Below are positions 43,480 to 51,792 of a stretch of 64,000 nt of DNA, one piece after another. The stretch covers positions 209,838 through 273,837 of the forward strand of contig CAKVIG010000002.1 of NCBI GenBank assembly GCA_934754515.1, given 5' to 3'. The translations under genes were made by a program, and so were the position numbers. The notes below the pieces were generated by a model, which was not told the origin of the DNA, searched no databases, and saw only the letters and a program-made list of their open reading frames with translations. Each line of letters opens with the position of its first letter. The first letter of the stretch is position 1. Origin of the DNA: an uncultured Candidatus Melainabacteria bacterium. Its GTDB lineage: Bacteria > Cyanobacteriota > Vampirovibrionia > Gastranaerophilales > Gastranaerophilaceae.

Positions 43480-45249
43480 ATGGATATATTCTCATTATTC
43501 ACACTATGTGGGGGGCTGGCGTTCTTCCTATATGGTATTACTATTATGTCTTCGGGCTTAGAAAAAATCGCCGGCGGACGATTAGAGAGAATTTTAAAGA
43601 AAATGACTTCTAATCCCCTAAAAAGTTTAGTATTTGGTGCCGGTGTTACAGCGGCAATACAATCTTCATCAGCTGTAACCGTTATGCTTGTTGGTTTAGT
43701 TAACTCAGGAATAATGAAATTATCACAAGCTATCGGCGTGATTATGGGTTCTAATATTGGTACAACAATAACTGCATGGATTTTGAGCTTATCAGGAATT
43801 GAAAGCTCAAATTTTTTTGTTAGACTTTTAAAACCTGAATCATTCTCACCAATAATGGCATTGGTTGGTATTATTTTTATAATGGCATCAAAAAGTAATA
43901 GACGAAAAAGCGTTGGTGCCGTGCTTGTTGGGTTTGCAATTTTGATGTTCGGTATGGAAGTTATGACAGATGCAATGGCACCATTGGCTGACATGCCTCA
44001 ATTTACGCATATATTAACAGCATTTACAAATCCTATTTTAGGGGTTATAGTCGGCACTGTTGTTACAGCAGTTATACAAAGTTCAGCTGCATCTATCGGT
44101 ATCTTACAAGCCTTATCAATGGTTGGTGGCATGACTTATGCGATGGCAATTCCAATAATTATGGGGCAGAATATCGGTACTTGTGTTTCTGCAATGCTTT
44201 CCAGCATTGGTGTTAACACAAATGCAAAAAGAGTTGCAGCTGTTCACGTATTATTTAACGTAATTGGTGTTATTGTTTGTTTATCTGTTTTTGAATTCGG
44301 ATATATTCTTTTCCACTTCAAATTTGCGACCAACAACATTTCGCCATTTGGAATTGCAATTGTTCACTCAATTTTCAACATAGTTACAACAATTTTATTG
44401 TTCCCATTCACTAAGTTGCTTGAAAAGATGGCAATGAGATTAGTGCCGGATAAAAAACAATCAAGCAAAAATGTTTTATTGGACGAAAGACTTTTACTTG
44501 CACCAACATTTGCAATTGCAGAATGTTACAGACAAACAATTAAAATGGCTGAACTTGTAGAATACAATTTTATAAACTCAACAAAAATGCTTAAAAGCTT
44601 CCACGCTAAAAAAGCAGAACAAATTAGAGGAAATGAGATTAAAATTGATACTTATGAAGACAAATTAGATGCTTTCTTGTTAAAACTTTCAAACAAAGAA
44701 TTAACAGAAGAAGACAGTAACAGAATTTCTCAGCTATTATTAGTAATTGGTGATTACGAAAGAATAGGCGACCACGCTGCTTACATATTAAAAATTGCAG
44801 AAACAATGAAAAATGATGACAAACGTCTTTCTGTTGATGCAGTAGAAGAACTTAAGGTTATTGTAAAAGCTGTTTCAGAAATTTTTGCCATGACATTAGA
44901 AGCATTCAGAACTGATAACATTACACTTGCGCAGGAAGTAGAACCTCTTGAAGCTGTTATTAAAAAGATTATAAGAAAAGTTAAAAATCGCCATATCCAA
45001 AGGCTAAAAGACGGTCTTTGTACTGCAGAATTAAGCTTTATGTTCTCAGATTTATTAAACGACTTCAGAAGAGTTGCTGCACACTGCGGAAACATTGCAA
45101 CAAGCGTAATGCAACTTCAAGATACATCTCTTGATAAACACGAATACAATCACAGAAATAAAGGCGAAGATATTCAATTTGTCAGCCGTTATGAGGATTA
45201 TAAATCAAGATATTCTGTATCTAAAAAATCTTCGCTAGAACAAGTTTAA
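43480..45249 (+). CDS. Na+/phosphate cotransporter (NptA/PNaS family)
   Basis: 589 residues. The N-terminal about 320 are membrane segments containing the duplicated QSSSA motif: AIQSSSAVTVMLVG and AVIQSSAASIGILQA. The C-terminal about 230 form a PhoU-like helical domain (IGDYERIGDHAAYILKIAE, E-x-x-R/D pattern). Such proteins import phosphate with sodium. Single gene, with its own promoter region. Confidence 0.93.
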   Translation: MDIFSLFTLCGGLAFFLYGITIMSSGLEKIAGGRLERILKKMTSNPLKSLVFGAGVTAAIQSSSAVTVMLVGLVNSGIMKLSQAIGVIMGSNIGTTITAWILSLSGIESSNFFVRLLKPESFSPIMALVGIIFIMASKSNRRKSVGAVLVGFAILMFGMEVMTDAMAPLADMPQFTHILTAFTNPILGVIVGTVVTAVIQSSAASIGILQALSMVGGMTYAMAIPIIMGQNIGTCVSAMLSSIGVNTNAKRVAAVHVLFNVIGVIVCLSVFEFGYILFHFKFATNNISPFGIAIVHSIFNIVTTILLFPFTKLLEKMAMRLVPDKKQSSKNVLLDERLLLAPTFAIAECYRQTIKMAELVEYNFINSTKMLKSFHAKKAEQIRGNEIKIDTYEDKLDAFLLKLSNKELTEEDSNRISQLLLVIGDYERIGDHAAYILKIAETMKNDDKRLSVDAVEELKVIVKAVSEIFAMTLEAFRTDNITLAQEVEPLEAVIKKIIRKVKNRHIQRLKDGLCTAELSFMFSDLLNDFRRVAAHCGNIATSVMQLQDTSLDKHEYNHRNKGEDIQFVSRYEDYKSRYSVSKKSSLEQV

Positions 45250-45257
45250 GACAATCA

Positions 45258-45312
45258 TAAAATGGAAATAACAATAAATCCTAACGGATTTTCACTGTTA
45301 TTTCCATTTTCT
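45258..45312. repeat. Hairpin of the ATGGAAATAACA family
   Basis: ATGGAAATAACAATAAATCC...TGTTATTTCCAT pairs over about 12 bases; the inner AATCCTAACGGATT also occurs in the clpB-flanking elements. It follows the cotransporter gene and may end its transcript. Confidence 0.65.
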
Positions 45313-45378
45313 TAATACAAATTGACATTACCTCATTTTCTTATTCACTTTCCAAATCACTTATAGTAATATATTGTT

Positions 45379-47499
45379 ATGAAAAGAAAACTTTTAATTT
45401 GTTGTTTAGCTATATGTGCAGTTTTGGGGCAAAACCAAGTTTTTGCCGCGCCAAACGGAGCTTTTACCGAGCATTATAATGCAGGTCAAAATTATTTGAT
45501 GTCTAATCAGTATTCTTCATCCATTGTAGAATTTAGAAAAGCTCTAAGAATTAATTATCTTGATAACTCCGCAAGAATCGGACTTATCAATGCTTATCTT
45601 GCAAGAGCAACTTATTACGCTAATCAAGACAAAAATTATGATAAAGCCGCTAATGATTTTAGAAGCGCGCTTTTCTATCTGAAAATATATCCGAACAAAG
45701 AACAAACTGTTCAAAATTCAGCAGGTATGATTGCTTCGGCTACCGAAAATCTAAACCAATGTTTAAAAGTAATTAGTTTTGATTCAACACCGAGCGGAAG
45801 ATATAAGCGCGGAGAAGAATTGCGTGCAATGGGAAATTTATCTGCCGCAGCGTATGAATTTTCTAGAGCTGCGCAAGGAGATAAAATGGCATCAGATGCC
45901 AACATGCAAGTTGCGGATTTGCTTAAACTTTTAGGCAACGAACCTCGTTCTGCTGATTATTACAAAATCGCACTTGATTTAAATCCAAACAATGGCGTGC
46001 TTAGAATGAAATACGCAAGAACTTTGGATAAATTAGGACGCTATGATGATGCAGTTTCACAATATAACGAAGCTTTAGCAAATTCAAAAGGCGACATGGA
46101 AGTTTTGTATGCCTTAGAAAGAATTTATCTGAAAAAGCTTGCCGTAACTCCATCAGATGCGGAACTTAACGCAAACTTGGGTGCTATTAAGCAAGCACAG
46201 GGTGATTACGAAACAGCTTTAAGTTATTACGGAAAAGCTGAACAAATTAATCCTTCTAACGTAACAACGCGTTTGAATGTCGGAACACTATTCCAACAAA
46301 GAAAAGAATACCAAAAGGCTATTCAGTCGTATGATTCAGTTTTGACTTTATATCCAAACAACACTCAAGCACTTTTATATAAAGCGCAAGTGTTTAAAGA
46401 AATGGGTGATAATAAAACTGCTTTAAATTTATATAAACGCATTCTTGCAATCGACCCTAATAATGCAGGTGCGAAAGCTGAAATTTCAGGTGCGATGAAG
46501 GATGCACTTTCTCCATCAGAATACATCGCATACCTTAACCAAAACGGTACTGATGAAGAGATTTACGAATACTCATACAAATTGCACCAAGATAATAAAA
46601 TTGATGATGCAATCAGTGGCTATAAGGCTGTTATTTCTAAAAATGCCTCAAATGTTGATGCTTATGTAAATTTGGCGATTTGTTATGCGTCAAAAGAAGA
46701 TTACAATAACGCTATCAGCACACTTAACGCAGCTAAAGCAAAGTTCCCGACAAACAATTTGGTACTTAAAACTCTGCAAAGCGTTCAGAATGACTCTGTT
46801 TCAACAAAACTTGCGACAGCATCTTCAAGTTTTGATAACAAGGATTACAAAAAAGCTATTCAACAGTATTTGGCAATCAATCCGGCTACAGAAGATTCTA
46901 TGCTAGGAGTAGCGTCATCTTATCAGGCTTTGAACGATTTTAACAGTGCAATTGAATATTATAAAAAAGCAGAACAAATTAATCCTAAAAATGCAGAAAT
47001 TCCGTATTATATCGGGTATTTATATTCTGAACAACAAAACTGGTCACTTGCTGAAACATACTTAAAAAAAGCTGTCGGACTTAATCCTAATTCTGACGCA
47101 AAAGAATTGTTGACTTATGTTGTACAAAACGGTTCGGTTGGAATTTTGAACGAAGGTATTGATTTGTTTGAAAAGAATAATTTTCAAACTGCTATGCTAA
47201 AGTTTAATGACGTAATTAAAAAAGATGCGCAAAATGCTTACGCATATTATTATAGAGCTTTGATTTACGATGAGCAAAAACAACCAAAACTTGCGATTAA
47301 TGACTATTTGAATGTACTTAAATATTCAAACGAATTTCCAATTGCAAATTACATGGTAGCGGTTGATTATGACAGCTTAAACAATTATAAAGAAGCTTAT
47401 AAATATTATCAAAAGTTCGTTTCAAGCTACACAACAGATGATGAATACTTAAAATACGCAAAAACAAGGATGGGTGAATTAAAGGCTTATGCAGGATAA
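45379..47499 (+). CDS. Secreted TPR-repeat protein
   Basis: 706 residues. Signal peptide 1-23 (ending NQVFA). The rest is tetratricopeptide repeats; about 13 units can be picked out by the NA-YY-A..I.P pattern (for example YDDAVSQYNEAL, YETALSYYGKAEQINPSN, YQKAIQSYDSVLTLYPNN). A periplasmic or outer-membrane scaffold. Its last 11 bases overlap dus. Confidence 0.88.
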   Translation: MKRKLLICCLAICAVLGQNQVFAAPNGAFTEHYNAGQNYLMSNQYSSSIVEFRKALRINYLDNSARIGLINAYLARATYYANQDKNYDKAANDFRSALFYLKIYPNKEQTVQNSAGMIASATENLNQCLKVISFDSTPSGRYKRGEELRAMGNLSAAAYEFSRAAQGDKMASDANMQVADLLKLLGNEPRSADYYKIALDLNPNNGVLRMKYARTLDKLGRYDDAVSQYNEALANSKGDMEVLYALERIYLKKLAVTPSDAELNANLGAIKQAQGDYETALSYYGKAEQINPSNVTTRLNVGTLFQQRKEYQKAIQSYDSVLTLYPNNTQALLYKAQVFKEMGDNKTALNLYKRILAIDPNNAGAKAEISGAMKDALSPSEYIAYLNQNGTDEEIYEYSYKLHQDNKIDDAISGYKAVISKNASNVDAYVNLAICYASKEDYNNAISTLNAAKAKFPTNNLVLKTLQSVQNDSVSTKLATASSSFDNKDYKKAIQQYLAINPATEDSMLGVASSYQALNDFNSAIEYYKKAEQINPKNAEIPYYIGYLYSEQQNWSLAETYLKKAVGLNPNSDAKELLTYVVQNGSVGILNEGIDLFEKNNFQTAMLKFNDVIKKDAQNAYAYYYRALIYDEQKQPKLAINDYLNVLKYSNEFPIANYMVAVDYDSLNNYKEAYKYYQKFVSSYTTDDEYLKYAKTRMGELKAYAG

Positions 47500-48454
47500 A
47501 AACAAGGTTCAAGCATTAATATCAAGCAGGGTTTCGCTTGCACCAATGGCAGGAATTACCGACTATGTTTTACGCTCTCTTGTGCGTGAGTATTCAAAAA
47601 ATTGTCTTTTAACAACAGAGATGATAAGTTCGGAAGCTTTGACACAAGTTAAAGACACTGACATAGTTGCTCGTGGCGAAGACCATTCACCTATTTCGTA
47701 TCAGTTGAGCGGACATAAGCCAAAAATGATTGCCGAATGCGCAAATTATCTTCAAAAATACGCCGATATGATTGATATAAACATGGGCTGTCCAGTAAAT
47801 AAGGTGGTTAAAGGAACTGACGGTTGTGCATTAATGAGAAATGTAGAATTAGCGCAAGAAATTGTTCGCACAACGAAAGCTAATATTTCAATTCCTTTAA
47901 GCGTAAAATTCCGTTTGGGCTATACGTTTGATGAATTAAATTTTGTTGAATACGGTCAAAAAATGCAAGAAGCCGGCGCAGATTTTATTACAATCCATGG
48001 AAGAACTCGTTCTCAAATGTACGGAGGAAAAGCTGACTGGAAAAAGATTGCAGAGCTTAAACGTAATGTTGATATTCCTGTTTTTGCAAACGGTGATGTG
48101 GTTTCGATTGAAACTGCCGTTCAATGCATGGAAAACTCTCAAGCAGATGGAGTTGCGATTGGGCGCGGAGCGCTAGGTGACCCTTCACTTTTATATCGAG
48201 TAGAAAAATATATTAATTGCGGAGAATATATCGCCCCACCAACTTTGGAAGAAAAAATTGCAACATTAAAAAAACATTTGAATAAAGAAATTGAGTTTCG
48301 TGGCGAAAACATCGGTATAAAATTTTGCAGAAAATTTTACCCTTATTACGTAAATGGTTTTCAAGGCGCATCAAGACTAAGAGGCGAATTAGTTTTGATG
48401 GATGACATAAAAGAAATCTTTAAAAAATTAGATGGAATTTTAGCAATAAAATAG
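47489..48454 (+). CDS. dus: tRNA-dihydrouridine synthase
   Basis: 321 residues, FMN-dependent reductase of uridines in tRNA D-loops. Motifs: LAPMAGITDYVLR, TTEMISSEAL, MNMGCPVNKV (catalytic Cys), HGRTRSQMYGGKADW, FANGDV, GVAIGRGALGDPSL. It could be any of the DusB-like group. Overlaps the TPR gene, so probably translationally coupled. Confidence 0.94.
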   Translation: MQDKNKVQALISSRVSLAPMAGITDYVLRSLVREYSKNCLLTTEMISSEALTQVKDTDIVARGEDHSPISYQLSGHKPKMIAECANYLQKYADMIDINMGCPVNKVVKGTDGCALMRNVELAQEIVRTTKANISIPLSVKFRLGYTFDELNFVEYGQKMQEAGADFITIHGRTRSQMYGGKADWKKIAELKRNVDIPVFANGDVVSIETAVQCMENSQADGVAIGRGALGDPSLLYRVEKYINCGEYIAPPTLEEKIATLKKHLNKEIEFRGENIGIKFCRKFYPYYVNGFQGASRLRGELVLMDDIKEIFKKLDGILAIK

Positions 48455-48472
48455 AAACATAAACTAATGACA

Positions 48473-48501
48473 ATATTTTATAAGTATTATAAAATATTTT
48501 T
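48473..48501 (+). terminator. AT-rich hairpin after dus
   Basis: An 11-bp stem, ATATTTTATAA / TTATAAAATAT, loop GTA, then TTTTTG. It is directly before the GTG of the next frame, which makes that frame's start uncertain. Confidence 0.6.
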
Positions 48502-48837
48502 GTGAACTTTTTACTAAAAATACTATTCATATTTCTTAGTTTTTTAATTGTACATGGAACTAATATTGAAACAGTTCCTGCAATTTCAAATGCACCTGTA
48601 AATTACATCCAAAACAACTATCAAAAAGTAGTTTTGACTTCACAAAATCTCAGTCAGAATATAATCATTAAAAATCATGGTGAAGATTCACAAAATTATA
48701 CATTTAATGAAAACTCCGCTTGTGGCACAAACCACAATAAATTATTATTAGTTTCTACTAAGCCTCTTATTACAAGAGGTAACATTCATAACATATCGAC
48801 CGACTTAAATAGTGAAATTTCCATAAGAGCCCCTTAA
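48502..48837 (+). CDS. Small possibly secreted protein
   Basis: 111 residues from a GTG. It has a hydrophobic start like a signal peptide (MNFLLKILFIFLSFLIVHG) and a polar asparagine-rich remainder. No family recognised. A terminator-like hairpin abuts the start codon and no good ribosome binding site is seen, so the call is tentative. Confidence 0.4.
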   Translation: MNFLLKILFIFLSFLIVHGTNIETVPAISNAPVNYIQNNYQKVVLTSQNLSQNIIIKNHGEDSQNYTFNENSACGTNHNKLLLVSTKPLITRGNIHNISTDLNSEISIRAP

Positions 48838-48938
48838 TTAGACTTTTAATAAACAAAAAAATTAAAAGTAATAATTAGACTTTAGCAATCACATGTACAA
48901 TTGCTAAAGTAAAGTTCATATTTTAAAAGGAGATTTCT

Positions 48939-49058
48939 ATGGAAAATAACAATGAAACATACAAAGAGGCGCACGGTTCAGGTTTTGTAAGCACTATAGT
49001 ATTTATGATAGTCGCAGTTGCCATTATGATTGCGCTTAGATATTTTCTACATTATTAG
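48939..49058 (+). CDS. 39-residue single-TM small protein
   Basis: A short frame behind AAAGGAG (8 bases upstream): polar MENNNETYKEAHGSG, then a hydrophobic segment FVSTIVFMIVAVAIMIALRYF. It is followed within 6 bases by a strong terminator. A hairpin ACTTTAGCAAT/ATTGCTAAAGT sits about 40 bases before the start. A real small membrane protein is likely from site, frame and terminator. Function unknown. Confidence 0.65.
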   Translation: MENNNETYKEAHGSGFVSTIVFMIVAVAIMIALRYFLHY

Positions 49059-49063
49059 TGGGG

Positions 49064-49098
49064 AACCCCTTGCTTAATTCTTAAGCAAGGGGTTTTCT
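49064..49098 (+). terminator. Terminator after the small TM gene
   Basis: AACCCCTTGCTTAA, TTC, TTAAGCAAGGGGTT then TTC: a 14-bp perfect stem. Confidence 0.9.
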
Positions 49099-49205
49099 TC
49101 ATACTATATCGACAAAAGCTTGACGTTACTACTAAAAAAGTATAAAATGAGTGCATGGCATAAAAGACAAAATGCCAAGGTTATTAATTATTTAGGAGAA
49201 CAATC

Positions 49206-49484
49206 ATGTACCAAGACGAAAAGCTTATTTGTGAAGATTGCGGTTGTGAATTCATTTTTACAGCAGGCGAACAAGAGTTTTATGCAGAAAAAGGTTTAAC
49301 AAATAAGCCAAAAAGATGCCCAAACTGCAGAAAGGCTAAAAAACAACAACACCGTGGTAAAAAGAGAATGTTTGATGCAGTTTGTGCAAAATGCGGAAAA
49401 CAAACTCAGGTACCTTTTAACCCTACTCAAGGTAGAGATGTTTTATGCAAAGAATGTTTTGATGCAGAAAAAGCAAATGCTTAA
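49206..49484 (+). CDS. Zinc-ribbon protein (CxxC-x17-CxxC type)
   Basis: 92 residues with two zinc ribbons: ICEDCGCEF...RCPNCRKAKK (residues 9-45) and VCAKCGKQTQV...LCKECFDAE (58-88). A strongly basic linker (KKQQHRGKKRMF) sits between. Found widely in gut anaerobes as a small nucleic-acid-binding-like protein; actual role unknown. Its own terminator follows. Confidence 0.88.
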   Translation: MYQDEKLICEDCGCEFIFTAGEQEFYAEKGLTNKPKRCPNCRKAKKQQHRGKKRMFDAVCAKCGKQTQVPFNPTQGRDVLCKECFDAEKANA

Positions 49485-49502
49485 AATTTAATATTGCTAA
49501 TA

Positions 49503-49540
49503 AAAAAATAGAGTTTCAAAATTTTGAAACTCTATTTTTT
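49503..49540. terminator. Perfect 38-base palindromic bidirectional terminator
   Basis: AAAAAATAGAGTTTCAAAA joined directly to its reverse complement, between converging genes, providing a T-run in both directions. Confidence 0.92.
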
Positions 49541-49541
49541 A

Positions 49542-50498
49542 TTATAATAAATATCTCTGTTTTAACTTCTTAATTCTTTCATTTGATTCAAAAATTCTAC
49601 GTTTCAGCTGATCATTATTTTCAGCTCTATTAAGAACGCCTTGAATAATATCTATAGTTTCTTTATCAGCATTTCTATAAATAAACATATCTACACCCGC
49701 CAAGATTGCCATTACACAAGCATCTACAGCACCAAAATCTTGCACGCCCTTCATCACCATATCATCCGAAATTACAACACCGTTGTAACCGATATTGTTT
49801 CTCAAATACCCGACAGCATTCTTGCTCAAAGAAGCCGGTATAACTTCATCATCAAAACAAGTGCAATGCAAATGTGCAACCATAATCATATCAGCTTTTT
49901 CTCTAAAAGGTCTTATATGAACTTTCTCCATCACATTCAGTGGTAAATCAATACAAGGCAATGTTAAATGACTATCTCTATCAGCATCTCCATGCCCCGG
50001 AAAATGTTTCAGGCAAGGAATGATTCCGTTTGTTCTATATTCATCAGAAACAATATTAATTCCTTTTATCACATCGTCAGTGTTGGAAGAAAATGAACGT
50101 TCTCCAATAATTGGATTATTAGGATTTGTATTAACATCAGCACAAGGAGCAAAATTCAAATTTATGCCATAATCCTTAAGTTCTAAAGCAATTTCTTTGC
50201 TTTGTTTGTGCAAAAATTCTTCACCTTTTTGAAATGCCATTCTTGGCGAAAGATAACGCGGATGAAGATTTTCAGTTCTTTCAACCCGTCCTCCTTCTTG
50301 GTCAATTGATAAAAAAGGTGGGATTATTGCTTTTGACTTAATATCTTCAATTAGAGTTTGAAACTGCTCTTTAGTCTGAATATCCTTTGTAAAAAATATA
50401 ACTCCACCCAACCCCTTAGCTAAAGCAGAGTCTAAAGCATCGCCCGTTCCTAATATAAACATTTGATAAATTAATCGTTCCATAAAATAATAATACAT
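49542..50498 (-). CDS. nagZ: Glycoside hydrolase family 3 beta-N-acetylhexosaminidase
   Basis: 318 residues, NagZ-like, trims GlcNAc from muropeptides during cell-wall recycling. Seen: LSIDQEGGRVERTE, PCADVNTNPNNPIIGERSFSSN, KHFPGHGDADRDSHLTLP (the catalytic Asp/His loop), and MVMKGVQDFG. No signal peptide, so cytosolic. Starts at 50498 or 50483; neither has a good ribosome site. Confidence 0.93.
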   Translation of the reverse strand: MYYYFMERLIYQMFILGTGDALDSALAKGLGGVIFFTKDIQTKEQFQTLIEDIKSKAIIPPFLSIDQEGGRVERTENLHPRYLSPRMAFQKGEEFLHKQSKEIALELKDYGINLNFAPCADVNTNPNNPIIGERSFSSNTDDVIKGINIVSDEYRTNGIIPCLKHFPGHGDADRDSHLTLPCIDLPLNVMEKVHIRPFREKADMIMVAHLHCTCFDDEVIPASLSKNAVGYLRNNIGYNGVVISDDMVMKGVQDFGAVDACVMAILAGVDMFIYRNADKETIDIIQGVLNRAENNDQLKRRIFESNERIKKLKQRYLL

Positions 50499-50563
50499 AA
50501 AAAATAAGTCTTGAAAAATGTTTTTGTTTGATTTATGATTGCAGAGGTCACATGACGCAAGTT

Positions 50564-50613
50564 AAATATGCGGAAGTGGCTCAAGTGCCTAAACAGGGCA
50601 AAAGCTACGGAAC
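50564..50613 (+). other. tRNA-Gly 5'-half-like unit 1
   Basis: AAATATGCGGAAGTGGCTC (50564-50582) copies the first bases and upstream of the real tRNA-Gly (50744-50762) with one change. The remainder departs from the tRNA and could fold as GUGGCU/AGCUAC enclosing UGCC/GGCA. No 3' tRNA half follows. Confidence 0.65.
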
Positions 50614-50666
50614 AAATATGCGGAAGTAGCTCTGTTGCTCAGTGAGGCAAAAGCTATGAAGCAAAC
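50614..50666 (+). other. tRNA-Gly 5'-half-like unit 2
   Basis: A second tandem unit, identical to the tRNA over AAATATGCGGAAGTAGCTC (50614-50632). Its downstream GGCAAAAGCTATGAAGC parallels unit 1 (GGCAAAAGCTACGGAAC). The fold GUAGCU/AGCUAU with inner UUGC/GCAA is kept although the paired bases differ from unit 1. Confidence 0.65.
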
Positions 50667-50708
50667 AAAAGTTTGGACGGTAAGAGCCGAACGATTCTAA
50701 GATATCGG

Positions 50709-50724
50709 ATACTCTACCAACTGA
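50709..50724 (-). other. Antisense copy of the tRNA-Gly D arm
   Basis: ATACTCTACCAACTGA is the exact reverse complement of bases 50761-50776, the D arm of the adjacent tRNA-Gly. A 16-base exact match 36 bases away would allow a hairpin with the precursor tRNA. Confidence 0.7.
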
Positions 50725-50749
50725 ACAAATTGACAATTGAAACAAATAT

Positions 50750-50825
50750 GCGGAAGTAGCTCAGTTGGTAGAGTATCTGCCTTCCAAGCAGACTGTCGCG
50801 AGTTCGAGTCTCGTCTTCCGCTCCA
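50750..50825 (+). tRNA. tRNA-Gly (anticodon TCC), CCA encoded
   Basis: Acceptor GCGGAAG/CTTCCGC, D arm AGCTCAGTTGGTAGAGT, anticodon stem CTGCC/…GCAG with TCC, T arm GCGAGTTCGAGTCTCGT, discriminator T and CCA at 50823-50825. The gene sits directly upstream of the mobile island. Confidence 0.95.
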
Positions 50826-50851
50826 TTTTACACTAGATTAGAAATATAAAT

Positions 50852-50880
50852 AGAGTCCTTTGGGGCTCTTTTTCTTTTTT
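50852..50880 (+). terminator. Terminator after tRNA-Gly
   Basis: AGAGTCC with GGGCTCT (one T-G pair) and TTTTTCTTTTTT, 27 bases after the tRNA. Confidence 0.75.
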
Positions 50881-50891
50881 AATACTTATAC

Positions 50892-50923
50892 GCGGAAGAC
50901 TCGACTTCGTCTCTTTCCTCCAT
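50892..50923 (+). other. tRNA-Gly relic carrying the left island repeat
   Basis: GCGGAAG (the tRNA 5' acceptor strand) is followed within 25 bases by GTCTCTTTCCTCCA, which resembles the tRNA 3' end GTCTCGTCTTCCGCTCCA with two small deletions. The middle of the tRNA is missing. Confidence 0.55.
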
Positions 50924-50926
50924 TTG
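50909..50926 (+). repeat. Left 18-bp direct repeat of the island (attL-like)
   Basis: GTCTCTTTCCTCCATTTG, identical to 63536-63553, and nowhere else noticed. Lies at the end of the tRNA relic. The island starts at the next base with TGTAA. Confidence 0.85.
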
Positions 50927-51143
50927 TGTAAATAAAGTGCAGGTGCGAGATGGGTACATAATCGCTATGACTTCGATATAAAGCCTTTTATGGCTATTTT
51001 AATAGAACGAGATGCACTTGCACTAACTGGATTTTATCTGCACTTATTTGTATATTACTTGCACTAAAATTACATCAATTTTAAAATCAAACTCTGAAAG
51101 TTAGCAATATATTTACGCTTTAGCCATGTGTATTTAGTGCAAA
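50927..51143. promoter_or_regulatory. Left-end repeat cluster (candidate transposase sites)
   Basis: Five variants of TGTAAATAAAGTGCA: 50927-50942 forward, rc at 51039-51054 (ATACAAATAAGTGCAG), rc at 51057-51074 (TGTAATTTTAGTGCAAGT), rc near 51012-51026 (AGTTAGTGCAAGT) and 51127-51143 forward (TGTGTATTTAGTGCAAA). Arrays of degenerate sites in both orientations at an end are typical of MuA/TnsB-type elements. Confidence 0.55.
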
Positions 51144-51179
51144 TAAAAAAGTATTTTCTAATTTGAGATATGCAAAATT

Positions 51180-51197
51180 ATCTCTGAGATTGAGATG
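51180..51197. promoter_or_regulatory. Operator-like motif 1 (ATCTC-N7-GAGAT)
   Basis: ATCTCTGAGATTGAGATG, 80 bases before the HTH gene. Related sites: GTCTCCGAGATTGAGAC at 51716-51732, before the transposase gene, and 63487-63502 in reverse near the right end. Confidence 0.6.
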
Positions 51198-51259
51198 AAA
51201 CACTTGACTTTTGTTGAAACAAGAGCGATTAATGTCATTGTAAAAGGTCTTTAAACAAG

Positions 51260-51277
51260 GTTTAAAAGGGTTTTAAA
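51260..51277. repeat. Left copy of an internal 18-bp TTTAAA repeat
   Basis: GTTTAAAAGGGTTTTAAA, running into the ATG of the HTH gene, identical to 57329-57346. Both sites sit among additional TTTAAAC/GTTTAAA words, like iterons. Confidence 0.7.
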
Positions 51278-51702
51278 TGAACAAATTACATTTACTCCAT
51301 GATGCAGAAAAATTATATTGTGTTGACAATTTAAGTCCAGAAATAATTGCCGAAAAACTAAATATCTCACGCAGAACTGTTTTTAACTGGAAAAAGAAAT
51401 ACAAATGGAATAATCATATTGTCAGAATAAAAGATTTTTCAAATCAATTTGTTGGTGATATTTATAACATTGGAGCAAAACTTCTTACAAAACTAAATGA
51501 TGATATAGATAATAATAGAATTTTGAATAAACATGAAATTTGTGCATTAGAAAATATTATCAAAATCATAAATAAAGAAGAAAGAGGACAAACAAAGAAT
51601 TCGGATAATTTTTCATATAAAAAGAAACCTGCAAAGTTTTTAACACCAGATGTCATTGAAGAAATTAATAACGAAATTTTAGGTTGGAATGGTGCATATT
51701 AA
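51277..51702 (+). CDS. HTH protein resembling Mu-like phage DUF1804/terminase-small-type
   Basis: 141 residues. Residues 19-44 form a helix-turn-helix followed by NWKKKYKW (LSPEIIAEKLNISRRTVF), the pattern of terminase small subunits and Mu-like DUF1804/Gp27 proteins. The C-terminal end DVIEEINNEILG also recurs in the pseudogene at 54711. First gene of the transposition cluster, with an operator-like motif upstream. Could be a DNA-binding regulator or packaging remnant. Confidence 0.7.
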   Translation: MNKLHLLHDAEKLYCVDNLSPEIIAEKLNISRRTVFNWKKKYKWNNHIVRIKDFSNQFVGDIYNIGAKLLTKLNDDIDNNRILNKHEICALENIIKIINKEERGQTKNSDNFSYKKKPAKFLTPDVIEEINNEILGWNGAY

Positions 51703-51715
51703 ATTGTGTCGAATT

Positions 51716-51732
51716 GTCTCCGAGATTGAGAC
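51716..51732. promoter_or_regulatory. Operator-like motif 2 (GTCTC-N7-GAGAC)
   Basis: GTCTCCGAGATTGAGAC lies between the HTH and transposase genes; it shares TCTCNGAGATTGAGA with motif 1 at 51180. Confidence 0.6.
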
Positions 51733-51792
51733 AAAGAGTTGATTTAATTGAGATAAAGAGTGATGAATGGTTGTGTAAAAAAGGAATAAAAC

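Noticed and set aside
46685..46906. 73-codon frame inside the TPR gene
   Set aside because: Shadow of the TPR coding frame with no separate start signal.
50564..50762. Mini CRISPR array (three repeats AAATATGCGGAAGTRGCTC)
   Set aside because: Spacings are 50 and 130 bases, the repeat is a tRNA start, and no cas gene is present.
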